A stretch of 64,000 nucleotides of DNA from Ptiloglossa arizonensis (taxonomy: Eukaryota; Arthropoda; Insecta; Hymenoptera; Colletidae), in the NCBI RefSeq assembly GCF_051014685.1, contig NW_027479026.1:211960-275959 (forward strand), in the 5' to 3' direction. Position numbers and translations under genes: made by a program. Shown here piece by piece: positions 37,141 to 48,816 of this stretch. The number at the start of each line of letters is the position of its first letter. The first letter of the stretch is position 1. Under the pieces are notes generated by a model. That model searched no databases. It had not been told where the DNA came from and was given only the letters and a program-made list of their open reading frames with translations.

Positions 37141-40100
37141 TGCTGCTCCAAACGCTTAACCAGAATGGCCTAGGGAAAAAATACACATACCGTTGTAATC
37201 GGCGAGTTTCTACTTTCAGGTGCAACAGGAATTTTTGGGTTAGGTCAATCCGTTCGCGATGTATGGGAGTTTGAAGCCAAGAAATGGTTGAGAAGGCAAA
37301 AAATTTTTCGCAATTCTGCTGCTCCAAACGCTTAACCAGAATTGCCTAGGGAAAAAATACACATACCCCTGTAATCGGGCGAGTTTCTACTTTCAGATGC
37401 AATAGGAATTTTTGGGTTAGGTCAATCCGTTCGCGAGATATGGGAGTTTGAAACCAAGAAATGGTTGAGAAGGTAAAACATTTTTTGCAATTCTGCTGCT
37501 CCAAACGCTTAACCAGAATGCCCTAGGGAAAAAATACGCATATCGTTGTAATCGGGCGAGTTTCTACTTTCAGATGCAATAGGAATTTTTGGGTTACGTC
37601 AATCCGTTCGCGAGATTTGGGAGTTTGAAGCTAAGAAATGGTTGAGAAGGCAAAAAATTTTTCGCAATTCTGCTGCTCCAAACGCTTAACCAGAATGGCC
37701 TAGGGAAAAAATACACATACCTTTATAATCGGGCGAGTTTCTACTTTCAGATGCAATAGAAATTTTTGGGTTAGGTCAACCCGTTCGCGAGATTTGGGAG
37801 TTTGAGGACAAGAAATGGTTGAGAAGGCAAAAATTTTTTCGCATTTCTGCTGCTCCAAACGCATAACCAGAATGGCCTAGGGAAAAAATACACATACCGC
37901 TGTAATGGGGCGAGTTTCTACTTTCAGATGCAATAGGAATTTGTAGGTTAGGTCAATCCGTTCGCGAGATATGGGAGTTTGAAGCGAAGAAATGGTTGAG
38001 AAGGCAAAAAATTATTCGCAATTCCGCAGCTCCAAACGCTTAACCAGAATGGTCTAGGGAAAAAATACACATACCGTTGTAATCGGGCGAGTTTCTACTT
38101 TCAGACGCAATAGGAATTTTTTGGTTAGGTCAATCCGTCCGCGAGATATGGGAGTTTGAACACAAGAATGGTTGAGAAGGCAAAAAATTTTTCGCAATTC
38201 TGCTGCTCCAAACGCTTAACCAGAATGGCCTAGGGAAAAAATGCGCATATCGTTATAATCGGGCGAGTTTCTACTTTCAGACGCAGCAGGAATTTTTGGG
38301 TTTGGTCAATCCGTTCGCGAGATATGGGACTTTGAAGCTAAGAAATGGTTGAGAAGACAAAAAATTTTTCGCAATTCTGCTGCTCCAAACGCTTAACCAG
38401 AATGGCCTATGGAAAAAATACACATACCGCTGTAATCGGGCGAGTTTGTACTTTCAGATGCAACAGGAATTTTTGGGTTAAGTCAATCCGTTCGCGAGAT
38501 ATGGGAGTTTGAAGCCAAGAAATGGTTGAGAAGGCAAAAAATTTTTCGCAATTCTGCTGCTCCAAACGCTTAACCAGAATGGCCTAGGGAAAAAATACAC
38601 ATACCGTTGTAATCGGGCGAGTTTCTACTTTCAGATGCAATAGGAATTTTTGGGTTAGGTCAATCCGTTCGCGAGATATGGGAGTTTGAAGCCAAGAAAT
38701 TGTTGAGAAGGCAAAACATTTTTCGCAATTCTGCTGCTCCAAACGCTTAACCAGAATGGCCTAGGGAAAAAATACGCATATCGCTATAATCGGGCGAGTT
38801 TCTACTTTCAGACGCAGCAGGAATTTTTGGGTTTGGTCAATCCGTTCGCGAGATATGGGACTTTGAAGCTAAGAAATGGTTGAGAAGAAAACAAATTTTT
38901 CGCAATTGTGCTGCTCCAAACGCTTAACCAGAATGGGCTAGGGAAAAAATACACGTACCGTTGTAATCGGGCGAGTTTCTACTTTCACACGCAACAGGAA
39001 TTTTTGGGTTAGGTCAATCCGTCCGCGAGATATGGGAGTTTGAAGCCAAGAAATGGTTGAGAAGACAAAAAATTTTTCGCAATTCTGCTGCTCCAAACGC
39101 TTAACCAGAATAGCCTATGGAAAAAATACACATACCGTTGTAATCGGGCGAGTTTCTACTTTCAGATGCAACAGGAATTTTTGGGTTAGGTCAATCCGTT
39201 CGCAAGATATGGGAGTTTGAAGCCAAGAAATGGTTGAGAAGGCAAAAAATTTTTCGCAATTCTGCTGCTCCAAACGCTTAACCAGAATGGCCTAGGGAAA
39301 AAATATACATACCGCTGTAATCGGGCGAGTTTCTACTTTCAGATGCAACAGGAATTTTTGGGTTAGGTCAATCCGTTCGCGAGATATGGGAGTTTGAAGC
39401 CAAGAAATGGTTGAGAAGGCAAAAAATTTTTCGCAATTTTGCTGCTCGAAACGCTTAACCAGAATGGCCTAGGGAAAAAATACACATACCGCTGTAATCG
39501 GGCGAGTTTGTACTTTCAGATGCAACAGGAATTTTTGGGTTAAGTCAATCCGTTCGCGAGATATGGGAGTTTGAAGCCAAGAAATGGTTGAGAAGGCAAA
39601 AAATTTTTCGCAATTCTGCTGCTCCAAACGCTTAACCAGAATGGCCTAGGGAAAAAATACACATACCGTTGTAATCGGGCGAGTTTCTACTTTCAGATGC
39701 AATAGGAATTTTTTGGTTAGGTCAATCCGTTCGCGAGATATGGGAGTTTGAAGCCAAGAAATTGTTCAGAAGGCAAAACATTTTTCGCAATTCTGCTGCT
39801 CCAAACGCTTAACCAGAATGGCCTAGGGAAAAAATACGCATATCGTTATAATCGGGCGAGTTTCTACTTTCAGACGCAGCAGGAATTTTTGGGTTTGGTC
39901 AATCCGTTCGCGAGATATGGGACTTTGAAGCTAAGAAATGGTTGAGAAGACAACAAATTTTTCGCAATTCTGCTGCTCCAAACGCTTAACCAGAATGGGC
40001 TAGGGAAAAAATACACGTACCGTTGTAATCGGGCGAGTTTCTACTTTCACACCCAACAGGAATTTTTGGGTTAGGTCAATCCGTCCGCGAGATATGGGAG

Positions 40101-40324
40101 TTTGAAGCCAAGAAATGGTTGAGAAGACAAAAAATTTTTCGCAATTCTGCTGCTCCAAACGCTTAACCAGAATAGCCTATGGAAAAAATACACTTACCGT
40201 AATAATCGGGCGAGTTTCTACTTTCAGATGCAACAGGAATTTTTGGGTTAGGTCAATCCGTTCGCGAGATATGGGAGTTTGAAGCCAAGAAATGGTTGAG
40301 AAGGCAAAAAATTTTTCGCAATTC
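37141..40324 (+). repeat. 18-monomer duplication (3184 bp), copy 2
   Basis: Second copy, ending at 40324. The following monomer (40325) begins like type c but keeps the full CGGGCGAG and continues as another subtype, which marks the junction. Both copies contain the 65-codon forward frame (36564 and 39748), which is an array artefact. The right part of this copy also forms the beginning of super-repeat copy R1. Confidence 0.92.
39263..39439 (+). repeat. Representative 177-bp monomer, close to consensus
   Basis: This monomer lies near the array consensus and can serve as a reference unit. It differs from the commonest form mainly in the TATACATACCGCTG stretch. Landmarks by monomer position: 1-9 TGCTGCTCC; 29-34 CCTAGG palindrome (AvrII-type); 48-64 CENP-B-box-like segment; about 98-105 GGGTTAGG; about 115-120 TCGCGA palindrome (NruI-type); about 159-170 A-tract then T-tract. 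Base composition counted on the consensus is 32 C, 43 G and 102 A+T (42% GC), with 8 CpG. The next monomer starts at 39440, confirming the 177-bp length. Confidence 0.93.
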
Positions 40325-40353
40325 TGCTGCTCCAAACGCTTAACCAGAATGGC

Positions 40354-40866
40354 CTAGGGAAAAAATACACATACCGTTGTAATCGGGCGAGTTTCTACTT
40401 TCAGATGCAATAGGAATTTTTGGGTTAGGTCAAGCCGTTCGCGAGATATGGGAGTTTGAAGCCAAGAAATGGTGGAGAAGGCAAAAAATTTTTCGCAATT
40501 CTGCTGCTCCAAACGCTTAACCAGAATGGCCTCGGGAAAAAATACACATACCGTTGTAATCGGGCGAGTTTCTACTTTCAGATGCAATAGGAATTTTTGG
40601 GTTAGGTCAAGCCGTTCGCGAGATATGGGAGTTTGAAGCCAAGAAATGGTAGAGAAGGCAAAAAATTTTTCGCAATTCTGCTGCTCCAAACGCTTAACCA
40701 GAATGGCCTCGGGAAAAAATACACATACCGTTGTAATCGGGCGAGTTTCTACTTTCAGATACAATAGGAATTTTTGGGTTAGGTCAATCCGTTCGCGAGA
40801 TATGAGACTTTGAAGCCAAGAAATGGTTAAGAAGGCAAAACATTTTTCGCAATTCTGCTGCTCCAA
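40354..40866 (-). other. Stop-free three-monomer stretch (satellite artefact, not a gene)
   Basis: The usual in-frame TAG on the minus strand lies in the CCTAGG box. Here two consecutive boxes read CCTCGG (near 40531 and 40707), so a 170-codon frame stays open across three monomers. Its translation is a 59-residue repeat, one period per 177-bp monomer. The same frame appears at 43538, 50793 and 53623 with the duplications. There is no sign of selection for coding: neighbouring copies are closed by stops or 1-bp deletions. It is listed so that it is not mistaken for a gene. Confidence 0.85.
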
Positions 40867-43800
40867 ACGCTTAACCAGAATGGCCTAGGGAAAAAATGCG
40901 CATATCGTTATAATCGGGCGAGTTTCTACTTTCAGACGCAGCAGGAATTTTTGGGTTTGGTCAATCCGTTCGCGAGATATGGGACTTTGAAGCTAAGAAA
41001 TGGTTGAGAAGACAACAAATTTTTCGCAATTGTGCTGCTCCAAACGCTTAACCAGAATGGGCTAGGGAAAAAATACACGTACCGTTGTAATCGGGCGAGT
41101 TTCTACTTTCAGATGCAATAGGAATTTTTGGGTTAGGTCAAGCCGTTCGCGAGATATGGGAGTTTGAAGCCAAGAAATGGTAGAGAAGGCAAAAAATTTT
41201 TCGCAATTCTGCTGCTCCAAACGCTTAACCAGAATGGCCTCGGGAAAAAATACACATACCGTTGTAATCGGGCGAGTTTCTACTTTCAGATACAATAGGA
41301 ATTTTTGGGTTAGGTCAATCCGTTCGCGAGATATGAGACTTTGAAGCCAAGAAATGGTTGAGAAGGCAAAAAATTTTTCGCAATTCTGCTGCTCCAAACG
41401 CTTAACCAGAATGGCCTAGGGAAAAAATACACATACCGTTGTAATCGGGCGAGTTTCTACTTTCAGATGCAATAGGAAATTTTGGGTTACGTCAATCCGT
41501 TCGCGAGATATGGGAGTTTGAAGCTAAGAAATGGTTGAGAAGACAACAAATTTTTCGCACTTCTGCTGCTCCAAACGCTTAACCAGAATGGCCTAGGAAA
41601 AAAATACACAAACCGTTGTAATCGGGCGAGTTTCTACTTTCAGGTGCAATAGGAATTTTTGTGTTAAGTCAATCCGTTCGCGAGATATGGGAGTTTGAAG
41701 CCAAGAAATGGTTGAGAAGGCAAAAAATTTTTCGCAATTCTGCTGCTCCAAACGCTTAACCAGAATGGCCTAGGGAAAAAATACACATACCGTTGTAATC
41801 GGGCGAGTTTCTACTTTCAGACGCAATAGGAATTTTTGGGTTAGGTCTATCCGTTCGCGAGATATGTGACTTTGGAGCCAAGAAATGGTTGTGAAGGCAA
41901 AAAATTTTTGCAATTCCGCTGCTCCAAACGCTTAACCAGAATGGCCTAGGGAAAAAATACACATACCGTTGTAATCGGGCGAGTTTCTACTTTCAGACGC
42001 AATAGGAATTTTTGGGTTAGGTCAATCCGTCCGCGAGATATGGGAGTTTGAAGACAAGAAATGGTTGAGAAGGCAAAAAATGTTTCGCAATTCTGCTGCT
42101 CCAAACGCTTAACCAGAATGGCCTAGGGAAAAAATACGCATATCGTTATAATCGGGCGAGTTTCTACTTTCAGACGCAGCAGGAATTTTTGGGTTTGGTC
42201 AATCCGTTCGCGAGATATGGGACTTTGAAGCTAAGAAATGGTTGAGAAGACAACAAATTTTTCGCAATTGTGCTGCTCCAAACGCTTAACCAGAATGGGC
42301 TAGGGAAAAAATACACGTACCGTTGTAATCGGGCGAGTTTCTACTTTCAGATGCAATAGGAATTTTTGGGTTAGGTCAAGCCGTTCGCGAGATATGGGAG
42401 TTTGAAGCCAAGAAATGGTAGAGAAGGCAAAAAATTTTTCGCAATTCTGCTGCTCCAAACGCTTAACCAGAATGGCCTCGGGAAAAAATGCACATACCGT
42501 TGTAATCGGGCGAGTTTCTACTTTCAGATACAATAGGAATTTTTGGGTTAGGTCAATCCGTTCGCGAGATATGAGACTTTGAAGCCAAGAAATGGTTGAG
42601 AAGGCAAAAAATTTTTCGCAATTCTGCTGCTCCAAACGCTTAACCAGAATGGCCTAGGGAAAAAATACACATACCGTTGTAATCGGGCGAGTTTCTACTT
42701 TCAGATGCAATAGGAAATTTTGGGTTACGTCAATCCGTTCGCGAGATATGGGAGTTTGAAGCTAAGAAATTGTTGAGAAGACAACAAATTTTTCGCACTT
42801 CTGCTGCTCCAAACGCTTAACCAGAATGGCCTAGGAAAAAAATACACAAACCGTTGTAATCGGGCGAGTTTCTACTTTCAGGTGCAATAGGAATTTTTGT
42901 GTTAAGTCAATCCGTTCGCGAGATATGGGAGTTTGAAGCCAAGAAATGGTTGAGAAGGCAAAAAATTTTTCGCAATTCTGCTGCTCCAAACGCTTAACCA
43001 GAATGGCCTAGGGAAAAAATACACATACCGTTGTAATCGGGCGAGTTTCTACTTTCAGACGCAATAGGAATTTTTGGGTTAGGTCTATCCGTTCGCGAGA
43101 TATGTGACTTTGGAGCCAAGAAATGGTTGTGAAGGCAAAAAATTTTTGCAATTCCGCTGCTCCAAACGCTTAACCAGAATGGCCTAGGGAAAAAATACAC
43201 ATACCGTTGTAATCGGGCGAGTTTCTACTTTCAGACGCAATAGGAATTTTTGCGTTAGGTCAATCCGTCCGCGAGATATGGGAGTTTGAAGACAAGAAAT
43301 GGTTGAGAAGGCAAAAAATGTTTCGCAATTCTGCTGCTCCAAACGCTTAACCAGAATGGCCTAGGGAAAAAATACGCATATCGTTATAATCGGGCGAGTT
43401 TCTACTTTCAGACGCAGCAGGAATTTTTGGGTTTGGTCAATCCGTTCGCGAGATATGGGACTTTGAAGCTAAGAAATGGTTGAGAAGACAAAAAATTTTT
43501 CGCAATTCTGCTGCTCCAAACGCTTAACCAGAATGGGCTAGGGAAAAAATACACGTACCGTTGTAATCGGGCGAGTTTCTACTTTCACACGCAACAGGAA
43601 TTTTTGGGTTAGGTCAATCCGTCCGCGTGATATGGGAGTTTGAAGCCAAGAAATGGTTGAGAAGACAAAAAATTTTTCGCAATTATGCTGCTCCAAACGC
43701 TTAACCAGAATGGCCTCGGGAAAAAATACACATACCGCTGTAATCGGGCGAGTTTCTACTTTCAGATGCAATAGGAATTTTTGGGTTAAGTCAATCCGTT

Positions 43801-46800
43801 CGCGAGATATGGGAGTTTGAAGCCAAGAAATGGTAGAGAAGGCAAAAAATTTTTCGCAATTCTGCTGCTCCAAACGCTTAACCAGAATGGCCTCGGGAAA
43901 AAATACACATACCGTTGTAATCGGGCGAGTTTCTACTTTCAGATACAATAGGAATTTTTGGGTTAGGTCAATCCGTTCGCGAGATATGAGACTTTGAAGC
44001 CAAGAAATGGTTAAGAAGGCAAAACATTTTTCGCAATTCTGCTGCTCCAAACGCTTAACCAGAATGGCCTAGGGAAAAAATGCGCATATCGTTATAATCG
44101 GGCGAGTTTCTACTTTCAGACGCAGCAGGAATTTTTGGGTTTGGTCAATCCGTTCGCGAGATATGGGACTTTGAAGCTAAGAAATGGTTGAGAAGACAAC
44201 AAATTTTTCGCAATTGTGCTGCTCCAAACGCTTAACCAGAATGGGCTAGGGAAAAAATACACGTACCGTTGTAATCGGGCGAGTTTCTACTTTCAGATGC
44301 AATAGGAATTTTTGGGTTAGGTCAAGCCGTTCGCGAGATATGGGAGTTTGAAGCCAAGAAATGGTAGAGAAGGCAAAAAATTTTTCGCAATTCTGCTGCT
44401 CCAAACGCTTAACCAGAATGGCCTCGGGAAAAAATACACATACCGTTGTAATCGGGCGAGTTTCTACTTTCAGATACAATAGGAATTTTTGGGTTAGGTC
44501 AATCCGTTCGCGAGATATGAGACTTTGAAGCCAAGAAATGGTTGAGAAGGCAAAAAATTTTTCGCAATTCTGCTGCTCCAAACGCTTAACCAGAATGGCC
44601 TAGGGAAAAAATACACATACCGTTGTAATCGGGCGAGTTTCTACTTTCAGATGCAATAGGAAATTTTGGGTTACGTCAATCCGTTCGCGAGATATGGGAG
44701 TTTGAAGCTAAGAAATGGTTGAGAAGACAACAAATTTTTCGCACTTCTGCTGCTCCAAACGCTTAACCAGAATGGCCTAGGAAAAAAATACACAAACCGT
44801 TGTAATCGGGCGAGTTTCTACTTTCAGGTGCAATAGGAATTTTTGTGTTAAGTCAATCCGTTCGCGAGATATGGGAGTTTGAAGCCAAGAAATGGTTGAG
44901 AAGGCAAAAAATTTTTCGCAATTCTGCTGCTCCAAACGCTTAACCAGAATGGCCTAGGGAAAAAATACACATACCGTTGTAATCGGGCGAGTTTCTACTT
45001 TCAGACGCAATAGGAATTTTTGGGTTAGGTCTATCCGTTCGCGAGATATGTGACTTTGGAGCCAAGAAATGGTTGTGAAGGCAAAAAATTTTTGCAATTC
45101 CGCTGCTCCAAACGCTTAACCAGAATGGCCTAGGGAAAAAATACACATACCGTTGTAATCGGGCGAGTTTCTACTTTCAGACGCAATAGGAATTTTTGGG
45201 TTAGGTCAATCCGTCCGCGAGATATGGGAGTTTGAAGACAAGAAATGGTTGAGAAGGCAAAAAATGTTTCGCAATTCTGCTGCTCCAAACGCTTAACCAG
45301 AATGGCCTAGGGAAAAAATACGCATATCGTTATAATCGGGCGAGTTTCTACTTTCAGACGCAGCAGGAATTTTTGGGTTTGGTCAATCCGTTCGCGAGAT
45401 ATGGGACTTTGAAGCTAAGAAATGGTTGAGAAGACAACAAATTTTTCGCAATTGTGCTGCTCCAAACGCTTAACCAGAATGGGCTAGGGAAAAAATACAC
45501 GTACCGTTGTAATCGGGCGAGTTTCTACTTTCAGATGCAATAGGAATTTTTGGGTTAGGTGAAGCCGTTCGCGAGATATGGGAGTTTGAAGCCAAGAAAT
45601 GGTAGAGAAGGCAAAAAATTTTTCGCAATTCTGCTGCTCCAAACGCTTAACCAGAATGGCCTCGGGAAAAAATGCACATACCGTTGTAATCGGGCGAGTT
45701 TCTACTTTCAGATACAATAGGAATTTTTGGGTTAGGTCAATCCGTTCGCGAGATATGAGACTTTGAAGCCAAGAAATGGTTGAGAAGGCAAAAAATTTTT
45801 CGCAATTCTGCTGCTCCAAACGCTTAACCAGAATGGCCTAGGGAAAAAATACACATACCGTTGTAATCGGGCGAGTTTCTACTTTCAGATGCAATAGGAA
45901 ATTTTGGGTTACGTCAATCCGTTCGCGAGATATGGGAGTTTGAAGCTAAGAAATTGTTGAGAAGACAACAAATTTTTCGCACTTCTGCTGCTCCAAACGC
46001 TTAACCAGAATGGCCTAGGGAAAAAATACACATACCGTTGTAATCGGGCGAGTTTCTACTTTCAGACGCAATAGGAATTTTTGGGTTAGGTCTATCCGTT
46101 CGCGAGATATGTGACTTTGGAGCCAAGAAATGGTTGTGAAGGCAAAAAATTTTTGCAATTCCGCTGCTCCAAACGCTTAACCAGAATGGCCTAGGGAAAA
46201 AATACACATACCGTTGTAATCGGGCGAGTTTCTACTTTCAGACGCAATAGGAATTTTTGGGTTAGGTCAATCCGTCCGCGAGATATGGGAGTTTGAAGAC
46301 AAGAAATGGTTGAGAAGGCAAAAAATGTTTCGCAATTCTGCTGCTCCAAACGCTTAACCAGAATGGCCTAGGGAAAAAATACGCATATCGTTATAATCGG
46401 GCGAGTTTCTACTTTCAGACGCAGCAGGAATTTTTGGGTTTGGTCAATCCGTTCGCGAGATATGGGACTTTGAAGCTAAGAAATGGTTGAGAAGACAAAA
46501 AATTTTTCGCAATTCTGCTGCTCCAAACGCTTAACCAGAATGGGCTAGGGAAAAAATACACGTACCGTTGTAATCGGGCGAGTTTCTACTTTCACACGCA
46601 ACAGGAATTTTTGGGTTAGGTCAATCCGTCCGCGTGATATGGGAGTTTGAAGCCAAGAAATGGTTGAGAAGACAAAAAATTTTTCGCAATTATGCTGCTC
46701 CAAACGCTTAACCAGAATGGCCTATGGAAAAAATACACATACCGCTGTAATCGGGCGAGTTTGTACTTTCAGATGCAACAGGAATTTTTGGGTTAAGTCA

Positions 46801-48816
46801 ATCCGTTCGCGAGATATGGGAGTTTGAAGCCAAGAAATGGTTGAGAAGGCAAAAAATTTTTCGCAATTCTGCTGCTCCAAACGCTTAACCAGAATGGCCT
46901 AGGGAAAAAATACACATACCGTTGTAATCGGGCGAGTTTCTACTTTCAGATGCAATAGGAATTTTTGGGTTAGGTCAATCCGTTCGCGAGATATGGGAGT
47001 TTGAAGCCAAGAAATTGTTGAGAAGGCAAAACATTTTTCGCAATTCTGCTGCTCCAAATGCTTAACCAGAATGGCCTAGGGAAAAAATACGCATATCGTT
47101 ATAATCGGCCGAGTTTCTACTTTCAGACGCAGCAGGAATTTTTGGGTTTGGTCAATCCGTTCGCGAGATATGGGACTTTGAAGCTAAGAAATGGTTGAGA
47201 AGACAACAAATTTTTCGCAATTGTGCTGCTCCAAACGCTTAACCAGAATGGGCTAGGGAAAAAATACACGTACCGTTGTAATCGGGCGAGTTTCTACTTT
47301 CACACGCAACAGGAATTTTTGGGTTAGGTCAATCCGTCCGCGAGATATGGGAGTTTGAAGCCAAGAAATGGTTGAGAAGACAAAAAATTTTTCGCAATTC
47401 TGCTGCTCCAAACGCTTAACCAGAATAGCCTATGGAAAAAATACACATACCGTTGTAATCGGGCGAGTTTCTACTTTCAGATGCAACAGGAATTTTTGGG
47501 TTAGGTCAATCCGTTCGCGAGATATGGGAGTTTGAAGCCAAGAAATGGTTGAGGAGGCAAAAAATTTTTCGCAATTCTGCTGCTCCAAACGCTTAACCAG
47601 AATGGCCTAGGGAAAAAATATACATACCGCTGTAATCGGGCGAGTTTCTACTTTCAGATGCAACAGGAATTTTTGGGTTAGGTCAATCCGTTCGCGAGAT
47701 ATGGGAGTTTGAAGCCAAGAAATGGTTGAGAAGGCAAAAAATTTTTCGCAATTTTGCTGCTCGAAACGCTTAACCAGAATGGCCTAGGGAAAAAATACAC
47801 AAACCGCTGTAATCGGGCGAGTTTGTACTTTCAGATGCAACAGGAATTTTTGGGTTAAGTCAATCCGTTCGCGAGATATGGGAGTTTGAAGCCAAGAAAT
47901 GGTTGAGAAGGCAAAAAATTTTTCGCAATTCTGCTGCTCCAAACGCTTAACCAGAATGGCCTAGGGAAAAAATACACATACCGTTGTAATCGGGCAAGTT
48001 TCTACTTTCAGATGCAATAAGAATTTTTTGGTTAGGTCAATCCGTTCGCGAGATATGGGAGTTTGAAGCCAAGAAATTGTTCAGAAGGCAAAACATTTTT
48101 CGCAATTCTGCTGCTCCAAACGCTTAACCAGAGTGGCCTAGGGAAAAAATACGCATATCGTTATAATCGGGCGAGTTTCTACTTTCAGATGCAATAGGAA
48201 ATTTTGGGTTACGTCAATCCGTTCGCGAGATATGGGAGTTTGAAGCTAAGAAATGGTTGAGAAGACAACAAATTTTTCGCACTTCTGCTGCTCCAAACGC
48301 TTAACCAGAATGGCCTAGGAAAAAAATACACAAACCGTTGTAATCGGGCGAGTTTCTACTTTCAGGTGCAATAGGAATTTTTGTGTTAAGTCAATCCGTT
48401 CGCGAAATATGGGAGTTTGAAGCCAAGAAATGGTTGAGAAGGCAAAAAATTTTTCGCAATTCTGCTGCTCCAAACGCTTAACCAGAATGGCCTAGGGAGA
48501 AAATACACATACCGTTGTAATCGGGCGAGTTTCTACTTTCAGACGCAGCAGGAATTTTTGGGTTTGGTCAATCCGTTCGCGAGATATGGGACTTTGAAGC
48601 TAAGAAATGGTTGAGAAGACAAAAAATTTTTCGCAATTCTGCTGCTCCAAACGCTTAACCAGAATGGGCTAGGGAAAAAATACACGTACCGTTGTAATCG
48701 GGCGAGTTTCTACTTTCACACGCAACAGGAATTTTTGGGTTAGGTCAATCCGTCCGCGTGATATGGGAGTTTGAAGCCAAGAAATGGTTGAGAAGACAAA
48801 AAATTTTTCGCAATTA

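Larger units (their letters stand above)
38378..48816 (+). repeat. 10.44-kb super-repeat, copy R1 (59 monomers)
   Basis: A CTATGG/TTTGTACTTTCAG monomer starts at 38378 and its counterpart at 48817 (10439 bp). The offset is 10439 bp up to about 41.3 kb, then 10085 bp through about 48.4 kb, then 10438 bp onward. Private variants shared with copy R2 at 10085 bp include CCAAATGCTTAACC (47056/57141), ATCGGCCGAG (47106/57191), TTGAGGAGGC, GGGCAAGTTTC and CCAGAGTGG. Near 48.48-48.55 kb R1 lacks about two monomers that R2 has (at about 58.57-58.92 kb). Confidence 0.9.
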
